A stretch of DNA of 64,000 nucleotides, taken from Poritiphilus sp965212595 (GTDB lineage: Bacteria > Bacteroidota > Bacteroidia > Flavobacteriales > Flavobacteriaceae). Of the stretch, positions 35,495-44,350 are shown in pieces; positions within the stretch are counted from its first letter, which is position 1; every line of letters starts with the position of its first letter. The notes below the pieces were generated by a model. The model was not told where the DNA came from. It saw only the letters and a list, made by a program, of their open reading frames with translations, and ran no database searches. A program made the translations under genes and the position numbers. The DNA is taken from assembly GCA_965212595.1 (NCBI GenBank), contig CBDBVE010000007.1, positions 62,001 to 126,000 on the forward strand, written 5' to 3'.

Positions 35495-36034
35495 TTATTT
35501 ATTAACCAAATATACCACGTCTTTTCCATCGTTTTCTTCCCACATTACCTTCACTTTCTCTTCGTTTATTGCGTCGACCTGTCTACCTCTATAATTGGGT
35601 TGAATGGGAAGGTGTCTGCTAAATCTTCTATCAATCAATGTAAGTAATTCTATGTCCTTAGGCCTTCCAAACGATTGTATTGCCGTAAGCGCTGCCCGTA
35701 TACTACGACCAGTATACAATACGTCATCAATTAAAACTATATTCTTACCTTCCACCAGAAAATCGATTTTGGTGCTGCTGGCTTCAAGGGTTTTATCCCC
35801 TCTTCTAAAGTCATCCCGATAAAATGTAATATCTAAAAGGCCTAGTAGAATATCTTTTACTCCGTATTCTCCCTCCAAAATTTGAGTCAGCCGTTGCGCG
35901 AGATAAATACCTCGTGGCTGAAGCCCAATCAATGCAGTATCTTTAAAGTCTAGATGATTTTCTAAAAGTTGACAAGCCAATCGATGTAGAATAATGTGTA
36001 TTTCTTTTGAGGAAAGCAGTACTTTTTGACTCAT
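35495..36034 (-). CDS. pyrR: Bifunctional PyrR: pyrimidine regulator / uracil phosphoribosyltransferase
   Basis: The 179-residue protein contains the PRPP-binding motif IVLIDDVLYTGRSIRAAL and other PyrR blocks: ALIGLQPRGIYLAQRL, LDITFYRDDFRR, and ELLTLIDRRFSRHLPIQPNY. I use the ATG at 36034 (MSQKVLLSSKEI), which gives the normal length. A frame open to 36085 would add 17 unrelated residues. PyrR binds pyr mRNA in response to UMP in Bacillus, but here the predicted leader is only about 20 bases, too short for an attenuator. It may regulate elsewhere or act mainly as a phosphoribosyltransferase. Confidence 0.93.
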   Translation of the reverse strand: MSQKVLLSSKEIHIILHRLACQLLENHLDFKDTALIGLQPRGIYLAQRLTQILEGEYGVKDILLGLLDITFYRDDFRRGDKTLEASSTKIDFLVEGKNIVLIDDVLYTGRSIRAALTAIQSFGRPKDIELLTLIDRRFSRHLPIQPNYRGRQVDAINEEKVKVMWEENDGKDVVYLVNK

Positions 36035-36062
36035 GGGCTGAATAACCGACACTTTTGAAAAG

Positions 36063-36070
36063 CAAAAATA
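36063..36070 (-). promoter_or_regulatory. pyrR: Putative pyrR operon -7 box (TATTTTTG)
   Basis: On the minus strand TATTTTTG fits TAnnTTTG, 29 bases before the ATG at 36034. The nearest upstream TTG motifs give spacers of 12 or 29 bases, both outside the usual range, so the -33 element is uncertain. Confidence 0.5.
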
Positions 36071-36142
36071 GGGATTTCTTAGCAATATCGATTTAATTTC
36101 AATACTCGAGACCTTCTCCTGAGGAAGTTTTCTTCATAGGGC

Positions 36143-36179
36143 AAAAAAAAACCCTGACGCTACTGGTCAGGGTTTTTTG
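36143..36179 (-). terminator. rpsA: Intrinsic terminator of rpsA
   Basis: ACCCTGAC pairs with GTCAGGGT around a GCTACTG loop. There are T runs on both sides (nine on the minus-strand side), so it could act in both directions. It lies just past the rpsA stop at 36197. Confidence 0.9.
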
Positions 36180-36196
36180 TTTAAATCTAAAGGAGC

Positions 36197-38032
36197 CTAC
36201 TTTTTCTTATCGGCCTCCATTTTTTCCTTCAAAGCCTGGAGCTGCTCATTAGCATCACCAAGGGTTGGCTTAGCTTCATCAGCCGCTGCCGCTGCTTTCT
36301 TTTTAGCAGCCCTAACGTTGCGCTGCTCTTCTTCGCGGAAAATTGCGGTATGGCTGGCGACCACTCTCTTGAATTCTTTGTTGAACTCAATAATTTTAAA
36401 CTCGGTCTCCTCGCCTTTGGCCAATTTCTTACCATCTTCTTTTTCCATATGACGTTGTGGAACAAAAGCAGTAATATCATCATTGAAATTGATGATTGCG
36501 CCCTTGTCAACAATTTCCGAAATTGATGCTTTGTGAACGCTCCCTAGGGCAAACTCCTTTTCGTACTTGTCCCAAGGGTTCTCTGTGGTCTGCTTGTGAC
36601 CAAGACTCAGCTTCCGACCCTCAACATCTAATTCAAGAACTTCAACCTCAAGCGTATCACCAACAGTTACAAATTCTGATGGATGCTTTATCTTCTTAGT
36701 CCATGAAAGGTCTGATATGTAAATAAGGCCATCAATTCCTTCTTCCAACTCTACAAAAACTCCAAAATTCGTGAAGTTTCTGACAATTCCCTTATGTCTT
36801 GAACCTACTGGGTATTTAGAAGTAATATCGGTCCACGGATCTGGAGTAAGTTGCTTGATTCCTAAAGACATTTTTCGGTCTTCTCTATCCAGGGTAAGTA
36901 CAACAGCTTCCAGCTCGTCGCCTACCTTAACAAAATCCTGAGCGGACCTCAAATGGGTAGACCATGACATTTCAGAAACGTGGATAAGTCCTTCTACTCC
37001 TTCTGCAACTTCTAAAAAGGCACCGTAATCTGCAATAACGACTACTTTTCCTTTTACCTTATCTCCAATCTTGATCTCATCGCCAAGCGCATCCCAAGGA
37101 TGCTTTTCTAATTGCTTAAGACCCAACTGAATTCTAGACTTGTTGTCATCAAAGTCCAGGATAACCACATTCAACTTCTGATCTAACTCTACAACCTCAT
37201 TGGGATGATTTATACGGCTCCAGGAAAGGTCCGTAATATGCACTAATCCGTCTACTCCACCAAGGTCGATGAACACACCGTAAGAAGTGATGTTTTTCAC
37301 TACCCCTTCGAGCACCTGACCTTTTTCAAGCTGACTGATGATCTCTTTCTTTTGTTCCTCGATATCCGCCTCAATAAGTGCTTTGTGCGATACAACAACA
37401 TTTTTGAACTCATGGTTGATCTTTACTACCTTGAATTCCATGTTCTTACCAACATATTGATCGTAATCTCTAATTGGCTTAACATCGATCTGTGATCCAG
37501 GCAAGAAGGCCTCAATACCAAAAACATCGACGATCATTCCACCTTTTGTACGACACTTTACAAAACCGGTTACTACTTCTTCCTTATCATGCGCGGCATT
37601 TACCCTGTCCCAGGCCATGATAGTTCTGGCCTTTCTGTGAGAAAGTACGAGTTGTCCGCTTTTGTCTTCGCGAATATCTATTAAAACCTCAACGGTATCA
37701 CCTACTTTGAGATCTGGGTTGTAACGAAATTCGTTCAGCGAGATTACGCCTTCAGACTTTGCGTTAATATCAATGATAGCTTCTCTGTCTGTTAAATGGG
37801 TAACTGTACCCTCAACTACTTCCTCGTCTGCAGTATCGACAAAATTTTCTGCTACCAATTTTTCAAACTCCTCTAACTTAGAATCTTCTACACGTTCTAT
37901 TCCTTCTTCGTACTTATCCCAGTCAAAATTCTTTAAGAACTCTTGAGGATCCTGTTTTGGAGTCTCTACTTTTTTTTCTTGTTTTACTTCGGTAGTTTCT
38001 TCTACCTTAGCTGTTGTTTTTTCTTCAGCCAT
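36197..38032 (-). CDS. rpsA: 30S ribosomal protein S1
   Basis: The 611-residue protein contains six S1 RNA-binding domains, each with the G-V-F-I/V-D/E or related core. The clearest are GVVKNITSYGVFIDLGGVDG (third), GKVVVIADYGAFLEVAEGVE (fourth) and GIVRNFTNFGVFVELEEGID (fifth). The first two and the last are more divergent, as usual. The N-terminus is acidic and Lys/Glu-rich (about 70 residues) and the C-terminal tail Ala/Lys-rich. S1 helps bind mRNA to the 30S subunit, which matters in a phylum where Shine-Dalgarno sites are weak. A strong promoter and a terminator flank it, so it is monocistronic. Confidence 0.96.
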   Translation of the reverse strand: MAEEKTTAKVEETTEVKQEKKVETPKQDPQEFLKNFDWDKYEEGIERVEDSKLEEFEKLVAENFVDTADEEVVEGTVTHLTDREAIIDINAKSEGVISLNEFRYNPDLKVGDTVEVLIDIREDKSGQLVLSHRKARTIMAWDRVNAAHDKEEVVTGFVKCRTKGGMIVDVFGIEAFLPGSQIDVKPIRDYDQYVGKNMEFKVVKINHEFKNVVVSHKALIEADIEEQKKEIISQLEKGQVLEGVVKNITSYGVFIDLGGVDGLVHITDLSWSRINHPNEVVELDQKLNVVILDFDDNKSRIQLGLKQLEKHPWDALGDEIKIGDKVKGKVVVIADYGAFLEVAEGVEGLIHVSEMSWSTHLRSAQDFVKVGDELEAVVLTLDREDRKMSLGIKQLTPDPWTDITSKYPVGSRHKGIVRNFTNFGVFVELEEGIDGLIYISDLSWTKKIKHPSEFVTVGDTLEVEVLELDVEGRKLSLGHKQTTENPWDKYEKEFALGSVHKASISEIVDKGAIINFNDDITAFVPQRHMEKEDGKKLAKGEETEFKIIEFNKEFKRVVASHTAIFREEEQRNVRAAKKKAAAAADEAKPTLGDANEQLQALKEKMEADKKK

Positions 38033-38148
38033 GTGCTGATTTAAAATTTGTATTCTACAGTTTTACAAGAGTTAAGCAATTACCGTAGAAGCTGTTATAG
38101 ATTTTTATCGATTCCCTTTTCCTCTTGATTCTTCGCAAAAAAGGAGTG

Positions 38149-38179
38149 CAAAAATACAATTTAATAATGGTTTTAACAA
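38149..38179 (-). promoter_or_regulatory. rpsA: Promoter of rpsA
   Basis: On the minus strand TTG (38179-38177), a 20-base spacer and TATTTTTG (38156-38149) match the Bacteroidota consensus well. The start site would leave a leader of about 110 bases before the rpsA ATG. Confidence 0.75.
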
Positions 38180-38212
38180 CCTATTTTCCTCAAGGTTTGG
38201 GTGAGGTGTACA

Positions 38213-38260
38213 ATTTCATGCATTTTACCATGAAATATCTTGGGAATTCGTATATTCCCA
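38213..38260. promoter_or_regulatory. Two consecutive inverted repeats upstream of the LysM gene
   Basis: ATTTCATG (38213-38220) and CATGAAAT (38229-38236) form an 8-bp inverted repeat with an 8-base spacer. Five bases later TGGGAAT (38241-38247) and ATTCCCA (38254-38260) form a 7-bp inverted repeat with a 6-base spacer. They lie 30-80 bases before the LysM start and could be operator sites or leader hairpins. Confidence 0.4.
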
Positions 38261-38291
38261 GCATTAAATATTAACCGTTAAAAAAGCAAAA

Positions 38292-38672
38292 ATGAGTGTT
38301 AAAGCAAAGTATCAACCAGTACTTCACCTTGGAGAGCAATTAGGTATTAAAGATGGAAATGTAAGCGAGGAAGGCGGGGTATTAAAAATAAAAGGGGAAG
38401 CCAATACACCCTATGAGAAGGACCTCATATGGGATAAAATAAAGCAGATTGGAGGCGAAAGTCCTTCAGACATCAAAGCTAATATTTCTGTTGGCGATTC
38501 TTCAATTTATCACAGACATGTCGTAAAAAGCGGAGAATCTTTGAGCAAAATTGCGAAGCATTATTATGGTGATGCAATGAAGTATCAACAAATTTTTTCT
38601 GCCAACACTAATATTCTAAGCAATCCGGATGTGATCCATCCAGATCAGGTACTTGTTATCCCAAATCCTTAA
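38292..38672 (+). CDS. LysM domain protein with N-terminal BON-like region
   Basis: The 126-residue protein has a C-terminal LysM peptidoglycan-binding module at about 77-126 (YHRHVVKSGESLSKIAKHYY, then VLVIPNP at the end). The N-terminal half, with GEANTPYEKDLIWDKIK, resembles the BON-like half of E. coli YgaU/Kbp. There is no signal peptide, as in YgaU-type cytoplasmic LysM proteins. The function is therefore not obvious; YgaU senses potassium, but the similarity is only in layout. A short intergenic region with two inverted repeats precedes it. Confidence 0.85.
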   Translation: MSVKAKYQPVLHLGEQLGIKDGNVSEEGGVLKIKGEANTPYEKDLIWDKIKQIGGESPSDIKANISVGDSSIYHRHVVKSGESLSKIAKHYYGDAMKYQQIFSANTNILSNPDVIHPDQVLVIPNP

Positions 38673-38695
38673 GGGCACAGAGTATTAAAAAAATT

Positions 38696-38722
38696 AAAGG
38701 GCGCTAAATTAGCGCCCTTTTT
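38696..38722. terminator. Bidirectional terminator between LysM gene and cmk
   Basis: AAAGGGCGCTAA pairs with TTAGCGCCCTTT, followed by T residues on the plus strand and preceded by A residues that give a T run on the minus strand. The stop codon of cmk lies inside the hairpin. Confidence 0.85.
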
Positions 38723-39416
38723 CGTTGTGTTTTGCAATTATCCTTTTGGTATAATCGTAAAGGCGCTCAAACTGTTCCTTAAGCCCCATATCACTATTGT
38801 CAAATTCAATAGCATCTTTGGCCTTCTTAAGTGGGGATATTTCTCTATGTGAATCGATATAATCACGCTCCTTTACATTTCGCAATACATCAGTAAAACT
38901 CACGTCTTCTCCCCGCTCTAAAAGTTCTTTATACCTACGCTGGGCTCTAACTTCGGCAGAGGCGGTCATGAATAATTTTAATTCGGCCTTTGGGAAAACC
39001 ACTGTACCAATATCCCTGCCGTCCATAACTATCCCTTTACTTTTTCCCATTTGGCGTTGCATCTCAACCAACTTGTCTCGAACCTCAGGAATGGTTGAGA
39101 CGTTGCTTACACTTCTAGATACCTCTAAGGTTCTTATTTCCTTCTCAACATTTTCTTCATTCAGATAAATCTCGGCGAGGCCAAGATCTTTGTTGTATTG
39201 AAATTTCAGAATTATTTTGGGAAGAGATCGGACCAGCGCTTTTTTGTCTTTTGCAACATCTTTAGCCATACCATTTCTAATGGCATATAAGGTAACCGCC
39301 CTATACATAGCGCCAGTATCAACATAAACATAACCCAGAGCCTTCGCCAATTGCTTGGCCAGGGTACTCTTCCCCGTTGAGGAATACCCGTCTATGGCAA
39401 TGGTTATTTTTTTCAT
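38709..39416 (-). CDS. cmk: Cytidylate kinase
   Basis: The 235-residue (d)CMP kinase has the P-loop IDGYSSTGKSTLAKQLAKAL, then YVDTGAMYRAVTLYA, the MDGRDIGTVVFPKAELKLFM block and RAQRRYKELLERG, with the family-typical AKDAIEFDNSDMGL near the end. It phosphorylates CMP and dCMP for nucleic acid and lipid precursor supply. In many genomes cmk is adjacent to rpsA; here the LysM gene lies between and points the other way. The 3' end overlaps the shared terminator hairpin. Confidence 0.95.
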   Translation of the reverse strand: MKKITIAIDGYSSTGKSTLAKQLAKALGYVYVDTGAMYRAVTLYAIRNGMAKDVAKDKKALVRSLPKIILKFQYNKDLGLAEIYLNEENVEKEIRTLEVSRSVSNVSTIPEVRDKLVEMQRQMGKSKGIVMDGRDIGTVVFPKAELKLFMTASAEVRAQRRYKELLERGEDVSFTDVLRNVKERDYIDSHREISPLKKAKDAIEFDNSDMGLKEQFERLYDYTKRIIAKHNEKGR

Positions 39417-39475
39417 AGGCCAAAAATAGGGAGAATTGATCTATTCGCCATGAAAGGCAGAATTGTCAGCTGATC

Positions 39476-41926
39476 TTAAAGTTGTTTCGGGTTTTTTACC
39501 TTTTGATTGGTTATGGCCAGCTCAATGACCTCGCTCATATCTGTTACATAATGGAACTTAAGCCCTTTAAGGTATTCTTCCTTTATTTCCAGAATATCTT
39601 TGCGATTTTCTTCACAGAGAATAATCTCCTTGATCCTCGCCCTTTTGGCAGCAAGAATTTTTTCCTTGATACCTCCCACGGGTAGCACCTTGCCACGCAA
39701 AGTGATTTCCCCGGTCATTGCAAGGCTCTTTTTTACTTTCTTCTGAGCAAAGAGAGACACCAGGGAAGTAAGCATAGTTATCCCGGCACTAGGACCGTCT
39801 TTGGGTGTAGCACCTTCAGGAACATGAATATGCACATTGTACTTATCAAAAACCTCAGGGTCAACACCAAAACTTTCGGCATTAGATTTAATGTATTCCA
39901 TAGCGATGGTCGCCGATTCTTTCATCACTTTCCCCAGGTTACCCGTAATATTTAAATTTCCTTTCCCTCTGGAGAGTATAGATTCAATGAAGAGAATATC
40001 TCCGCCAACACTAGTCCAGGCCAGGCCTGTAACGACACCTGCAACATCATTGTTCTCATACTTATCTCTTTCTAAACGTGCAGGGCCCAATACTTTCGTA
40101 ATATCCTCGTTGGTAACCCTAATGTTGTAATCTTCTTCTATGGCGATAGATTTGGCAGCATATCGCACCATTTTAGCGATTTGCTTTTCAAGCCCTCGCA
40201 CTCCAGACTCCCGTGTGTAGCCTTCAACAATTTTTTCAAGCTGGCGCTTTCCAACCTTAAGGTCCTTTGAGCTCAGACCATGCTCCTTTAATTGCTTTGG
40301 AAGTAAGTGCTTCCGGGCAATCTCCACCTTTTCTTCAATGGTGTAGCCGGTAACATTGATAATTTCCATTCGATCTCTAAGCGCTGGTTGAATACTGCCA
40401 AGATTGTTGGCTGTTGCAATAAACATAACTTTAGAAAGGTCGTAACCCATTTCGAGGAAGTTGTCATAGAACTCGCTATTCTGTTCAGGATCCAGCACTT
40501 CTAGCATGGCCGAAGACGGATCTCCCTGATAGCTACTTGAAAGCTTATCTATTTCGTCAAGAATAAAAACCGGGTTTGAGGTTCCGGCTTTTTTAATACT
40601 TTGTACGATACGCCCAGGCATCGCTCCAATATAGGTTTTTCTATGCCCTCTAATTTCCGCCTCGTCTCTTAAACCACCAAGAGACATCCTTACGTACTCG
40701 CGCCCTAAAGCTTCCGCGACAGATTTGCCCAGCGAGGTTTTTCCCACCCCAGGAGGACCGTATAAACATAAAATTGGTGATTTCATATCGTTCCGCAGCT
40801 TTAATACCGCCAAATACTCAATGATCCTCCGCTTTACGTCTTCGAGCCCGTAGTGGTCACGGTCTAATATTTTTTGCGCTCGTTTTAAATCGAACTTATC
40901 TGTAGAGAAATCATTCCAGGGTAGATCTAAAAAAAGGTCCAGATAATTTCTTTGGATAGAATATTCAGCCACCTGAGGGTTCATACGCTGCATTTTCCCA
41001 AGCTCCTTTTCGAAATGCTCTTTAATCTTCACATCCCATTTTTTGTCCTTAGCTCTGAGTTTCATTTCCTGTATTTCTTCATCGTAAGAAACACCACCTA
41101 ACTCTTCCTGGATGGTTTTCATTTGCTGATGCAAGAAATACTCGCGCTGCTGCTGATCCATATCACTTCTTACCTTAGACTGGATATCGTTCTTCAGCTC
41201 TAATTTCTGAAGCTCCACATTCATGTATTTCAAGGTGGTAAGTGCTCTTTCCTGTAAACTGCTTATCTCTAGCAGTTCTTGTTTCTCGGATACGCTAAGA
41301 TTGAGATTAGAGGAAACAAAATTGATCAAAAAAGAGTTGCTCTGAATGTTTTTAATCGCAAAAGAAGCCTCACTAGGTATATTAGGATTGTCCTTTATGA
41401 TTTGTAGGGCCAGTTCCTTTATAGAATCAATTATGGCCTTAAACTCTTCCGTTTGCTGATTGGTCTCATCTCCTTTAGTCTCGCGGATAGTGGCATTCAT
41501 ATAGGGCTTCTCGGTAAGTACCTCCGCAATTTCAAAGCGCTTTTTTCCTTGAATGATTACGGTTGTATTCCCATCGGGCATTTTTAATACTCTGAGGATA
41601 CGGGCTACCGTACCCACAGTATTGATATCTTTAATTCTAGGGTTTTCTACCTCCTCATCCTTTTGAGCAACCACCCCAATAACTTTAGAACCCTTATTGG
41701 CATCTTTAATGAGGTTTATTGATTTATCTCTCCCGGCCGTAATAGGGATCACTACACCAGGAAACAGCACTGTATTACGCAAAGGTAAGATTGGAAGGGT
41801 TTCTGGTAACCCCTCTCTGTTCATCTCTTCTTCGTCTTCAGGTGTGAGTAACGGTATAAGTTCCGAATCTTCATTTATATCCTGTAACGACATATTGTCA
41901 AAATTTGAAAATTTTGAATCTCCCAT
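39476..41926 (-). CDS. lon: ATP-dependent Lon protease
   Basis: The 816-residue protein contains an N-terminal substrate-binding domain (LPILPLRNTVLFPGVVIPIT), an AAA+ module with Walker A CLYGPPGVGKTSLGKSVAEA, and the C-terminal protease domain. The catalytic serine is S713 in PKDGPSAGITM; a lysine 43 residues later, K756 in GGIKEK, completes the dyad. Lon degrades misfolded and regulatory proteins. The acidic N-terminal extension of about 40 residues is typical of this family in Flavobacteriaceae. It stands alone, divergent from the sigma-factor cluster. Confidence 0.96.
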   Translation of the reverse strand: MGDSKFSNFDNMSLQDINEDSELIPLLTPEDEEEMNREGLPETLPILPLRNTVLFPGVVIPITAGRDKSINLIKDANKGSKVIGVVAQKDEEVENPRIKDINTVGTVARILRVLKMPDGNTTVIIQGKKRFEIAEVLTEKPYMNATIRETKGDETNQQTEEFKAIIDSIKELALQIIKDNPNIPSEASFAIKNIQSNSFLINFVSSNLNLSVSEKQELLEISSLQERALTTLKYMNVELQKLELKNDIQSKVRSDMDQQQREYFLHQQMKTIQEELGGVSYDEEIQEMKLRAKDKKWDVKIKEHFEKELGKMQRMNPQVAEYSIQRNYLDLFLDLPWNDFSTDKFDLKRAQKILDRDHYGLEDVKRRIIEYLAVLKLRNDMKSPILCLYGPPGVGKTSLGKSVAEALGREYVRMSLGGLRDEAEIRGHRKTYIGAMPGRIVQSIKKAGTSNPVFILDEIDKLSSSYQGDPSSAMLEVLDPEQNSEFYDNFLEMGYDLSKVMFIATANNLGSIQPALRDRMEIINVTGYTIEEKVEIARKHLLPKQLKEHGLSSKDLKVGKRQLEKIVEGYTRESGVRGLEKQIAKMVRYAAKSIAIEEDYNIRVTNEDITKVLGPARLERDKYENNDVAGVVTGLAWTSVGGDILFIESILSRGKGNLNITGNLGKVMKESATIAMEYIKSNAESFGVDPEVFDKYNVHIHVPEGATPKDGPSAGITMLTSLVSLFAQKKVKKSLAMTGEITLRGKVLPVGGIKEKILAAKRARIKEIILCEENRKDILEIKEEYLKGLKFHYVTDMSEVIELAITNQKVKNPKQL

Positions 41927-42146
41927 ATCTTAATTATTCGGTCATTCTGTCATTAACGCAAAAGTGCTTTTTCTAGTCGATATATGTTGACTCATTGTTA
42001 AAAAGCTGGTTTTCAGCGCTTATCCTTGTTTTAAAATCTTTTCTTCGTTCATTATAGGACAATTGTTATGCCAAGGCAGGCAAAAATTTCCCAAAAAGTG
42101 TAACAATGCCTAAATTCCCTCATCTCTAAGACAAACCATTTACTTT

Positions 42147-42698
42147 TTGAGCCAACATAATCAACATACTGACGCCTTGTTGCAATCTTGCCTGGAGGGC
42201 AAACAAAGCGCACAGCTTGAAATTTACAACCGCTATTATAAAGCGATGTACAACACAGCTGTGAGGATTGTAAAAGACAGTGCGGAAGCCGAAGATGTAA
42301 TGCAGGAATCGTTTTTGAATGCGTTTACGAAACTGTACACTTTTAAAGGCGATGTGACCTTCGGGGCCTGGTTGAAACGTATAGTGATCAATAACAGTAT
42401 TTATCACTATAGAAAGCAGCAAAAGAAAAATGAAGTTGCTTTAGATGACATAATGTACAAGGTCGAAGATAATGATGGAGTTGAGTTGGATCATGGGTCG
42501 ACAGAACTAAAGGCTCAAAAAGTACTGGAAACCATGAAACAGCTAAAAGACAATTACAGAATTTCTTTGACCTTACATTTAGTTGAGGGTTATGATTATG
42601 AAGAAGTTAGTAAAATAATGGATATCAGTTATGCAAATTGTAGAACAATGATATCAAGAGCAAAAGAAAGTTTGCGTAAAAAAATGGTAAATGCCTAG
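42147..42698 (+). CDS. ECF-type RNA polymerase sigma factor
   Basis: The 183-residue protein has region 2 (YNRYYKAMYNTAVRIVKDSA, EAEDVMQESFLNAF, then GAWLKRIVINNSIYHYRK) and region 4 (YRISLTLHLVEGYDYEEVSK, then ANCRTMISRAKESLRKKM). The best start is a TTG at 42147, because no ATG lies before region 2. It is followed after three bases by a membrane protein that could be its anti-sigma factor, and then by three exported beta-solenoid proteins. The layout suggests an envelope-signal-responsive ECF unit that controls its own operon. The true regulon is not determinable here. Confidence 0.88.
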   Translation: MSQHNQHTDALLQSCLEGKQSAQLEIYNRYYKAMYNTAVRIVKDSAEAEDVMQESFLNAFTKLYTFKGDVTFGAWLKRIVINNSIYHYRKQQKKNEVALDDIMYKVEDNDGVELDHGSTELKAQKVLETMKQLKDNYRISLTLHLVEGYDYEEVSKIMDISYANCRTMISRAKESLRKKMVNA

Positions 42699-42701
42699 AT
42701 T

Positions 42702-43262
42702 ATGAATGAAGAAAAATTAGACGAGCTTTTTAAGTCGCTTCAGGGCAATTTTGATGTGGAAGACCCTGCGGTGGGCCATGAACAACGATTCCTGGCAAAA
42801 TTGAATGCCGGCAAGGGTTTTGCAGGCCTTCAGCAAAAGCGAAGATCGTTGTGGAAACCACTTTCAATTGCTGCATCAATTATATTGATATGCGCGCTTG
42901 GGATAGGGTTTTTGAAAAGCTCCCCGAGCTTAGAAGAACAGGTGGCTGAAATCTCCCCTGAAGTGTCTCAAACTCAGTTTTATTTTGCCAGCCTGGTAGA
43001 AGAACAGGTAAAACAGCTGGAAAGTAAAAGTAGCCCAGAGACAAAACAACTAATAGATGATACGCTGGTTCAGCTTCAAAAATTAGAAACTAATTACTCC
43101 AAACTAGAACAGGACCTATTGAATGGTGGAAACAGCAAACTTATATTAAGTGCTATGATAACCAACTTCCAAACTAGAATAGATCTTTTAGAGGAGGTTA
43201 TGAACAAAATAGAATCCATACAGAATTTAAAAGCAAATAATGATGAGAACTTTACTATTTAA
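42702..43262 (+). CDS. Putative membrane anti-sigma factor
   Basis: The 186-residue protein has a soluble N-terminal part of about 50 residues (MNEEKLDELFKSLQGNFDVE), one transmembrane helix (LSIAASIILICALGIGFL) and a helical, coiled-coil-like outer part (LVQLQKLETNYSKLEQDLLN). It has no zinc HxxxCxxC motif. It lies three bases after an ECF sigma factor and overlaps the next gene by 23 bases, so the anti-sigma role is inferred from position and topology. No named domain was recognised. It could instead be a structural membrane protein. Confidence 0.65.
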   Translation: MNEEKLDELFKSLQGNFDVEDPAVGHEQRFLAKLNAGKGFAGLQQKRRSLWKPLSIAASIILICALGIGFLKSSPSLEEQVAEISPEVSQTQFYFASLVEEQVKQLESKSSPETKQLIDDTLVQLQKLETNYSKLEQDLLNGGNSKLILSAMITNFQTRIDLLEEVMNKIESIQNLKANNDENFTI

Positions 43263-44334
43263 AGCTTCACTTTTAATCTTCTTGGTTACCACCCCGGCCA
43301 CCCTATTGGCTAGCGGTGGAAAATTAAAGGGAAAGTACACCAAGGAGAAGACTGTTAAAAAGGAATTTGACGTAAACGCCGACGCGCTTCTCAAGATAAA
43401 TAACAGTTATGGTAACCTTAATCTGACTTCCTGGAATGAAAACAGAGTCGTTATTGAGGTTCATATCAAAACGAATGGAAATAACGAAGATAAAGTACAG
43501 CGGAAATTAGACCAGATCTCTATTGATTTCGATGCCTCAAGTAGCATGGTCTCAGCAAAAACCATCTTCAATAAAAACAAAGACAGCTGGGGTTGGTGGG
43601 GTAAGAACAACAATGTAAATATGCAAATTAACTACACTGTAAAGCTACCCGTTAAAAACAGCGTACATCTTAATAATGACTATGGGAATATTAGTCTGGA
43701 TAGAGTAGATGGCCATGCCAAAATTAGCTGTGACTATGGGAGATTGGATATTGGGGAGTTAAGAGGGCGAAACAATCAATTGAATTTTGATTACACCTCT
43801 AAATCTACCATAGACTACATCAATAGTGGAAAGGTTTCCGCAGACTACTCCGGATTCACGATTAGAAAAGCAGGGGATCTTACCATCAATGCAGACTACA
43901 CAAACTCTACGATAGAACAGATGGAAAATCTACAGTATTCCGCAGATTACGGAAATTTAGAGATAGGTGAAGTAAATAATGTTAGTGGTAATGGGGATTA
44001 TGTTTCGGTAAAGCTGGGAACAGTTCATGGAAATGTAGAAGTTTCGGCAGATTATGGGGCATTACGAATAAATAGGATGGCCGCAGACGCAGGAAACCTT
44101 AACGTAAGAACTGATTATACCGGGATTAAGATCGGATACGATTCTGGCTATCATTTTGATTTTGAAATTACCACAGAATATGCCGGAGTTAGCGGTAAAG
44201 ATGATTTTGAAATCAATATCAGCAAAGAAAAGTCGAATGAACGCTACTATAAAGGCTTCCATGGAAGTGAAAACAGCGGTAATAAGGTGTATATTACCAG
44301 CGATTATGGAAGTGTCTCGTTTCGTAAGAACTAA
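43240..44334 (+). CDS. Exported DUF4097-type beta-solenoid protein
   Basis: The 364-residue protein has a signal peptide (LLFKASLLIFLVTTPATLLA) and a repeated D-Y-G/T/S step about every 20 residues, for example NNDYGNISLD, SCDYGRLDIG, SADYSGFTIR, NADYTNSTIE, SADYGNLEIG, SADYGALRIN and TSDYGSVSFRK. The ladder suggests a right-handed beta-solenoid, consistent with DUF4097. Two adjacent ATG codons could serve as start (43240 or 43243). It is translated in overlap with the putative anti-sigma gene and is followed by two head-GIN genes. It is likely periplasmic or surface-exposed. The function is unknown. Confidence 0.72.
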   Translation: MMRTLLFKASLLIFLVTTPATLLASGGKLKGKYTKEKTVKKEFDVNADALLKINNSYGNLNLTSWNENRVVIEVHIKTNGNNEDKVQRKLDQISIDFDASSSMVSAKTIFNKNKDSWGWWGKNNNVNMQINYTVKLPVKNSVHLNNDYGNISLDRVDGHAKISCDYGRLDIGELRGRNNQLNFDYTSKSTIDYINSGKVSADYSGFTIRKAGDLTINADYTNSTIEQMENLQYSADYGNLEIGEVNNVSGNGDYVSVKLGTVHGNVEVSADYGALRINRMAADAGNLNVRTDYTGIKIGYDSGYHFDFEITTEYAGVSGKDDFEINISKEKSNERYYKGFHGSENSGNKVYITSDYGSVSFRKN

Positions 44335-44350
44335 CTAAACCCTACCAGTC

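Noticed and set aside
36035..36085. Longer start for pyrR at 36085, or an attenuator in the leader
   Set aside because: The extension is not PyrR-like, and the putative -7 box at 36063-36070 lies inside it. The remaining leader of about 20 bases is too short for a PyrR attenuator.
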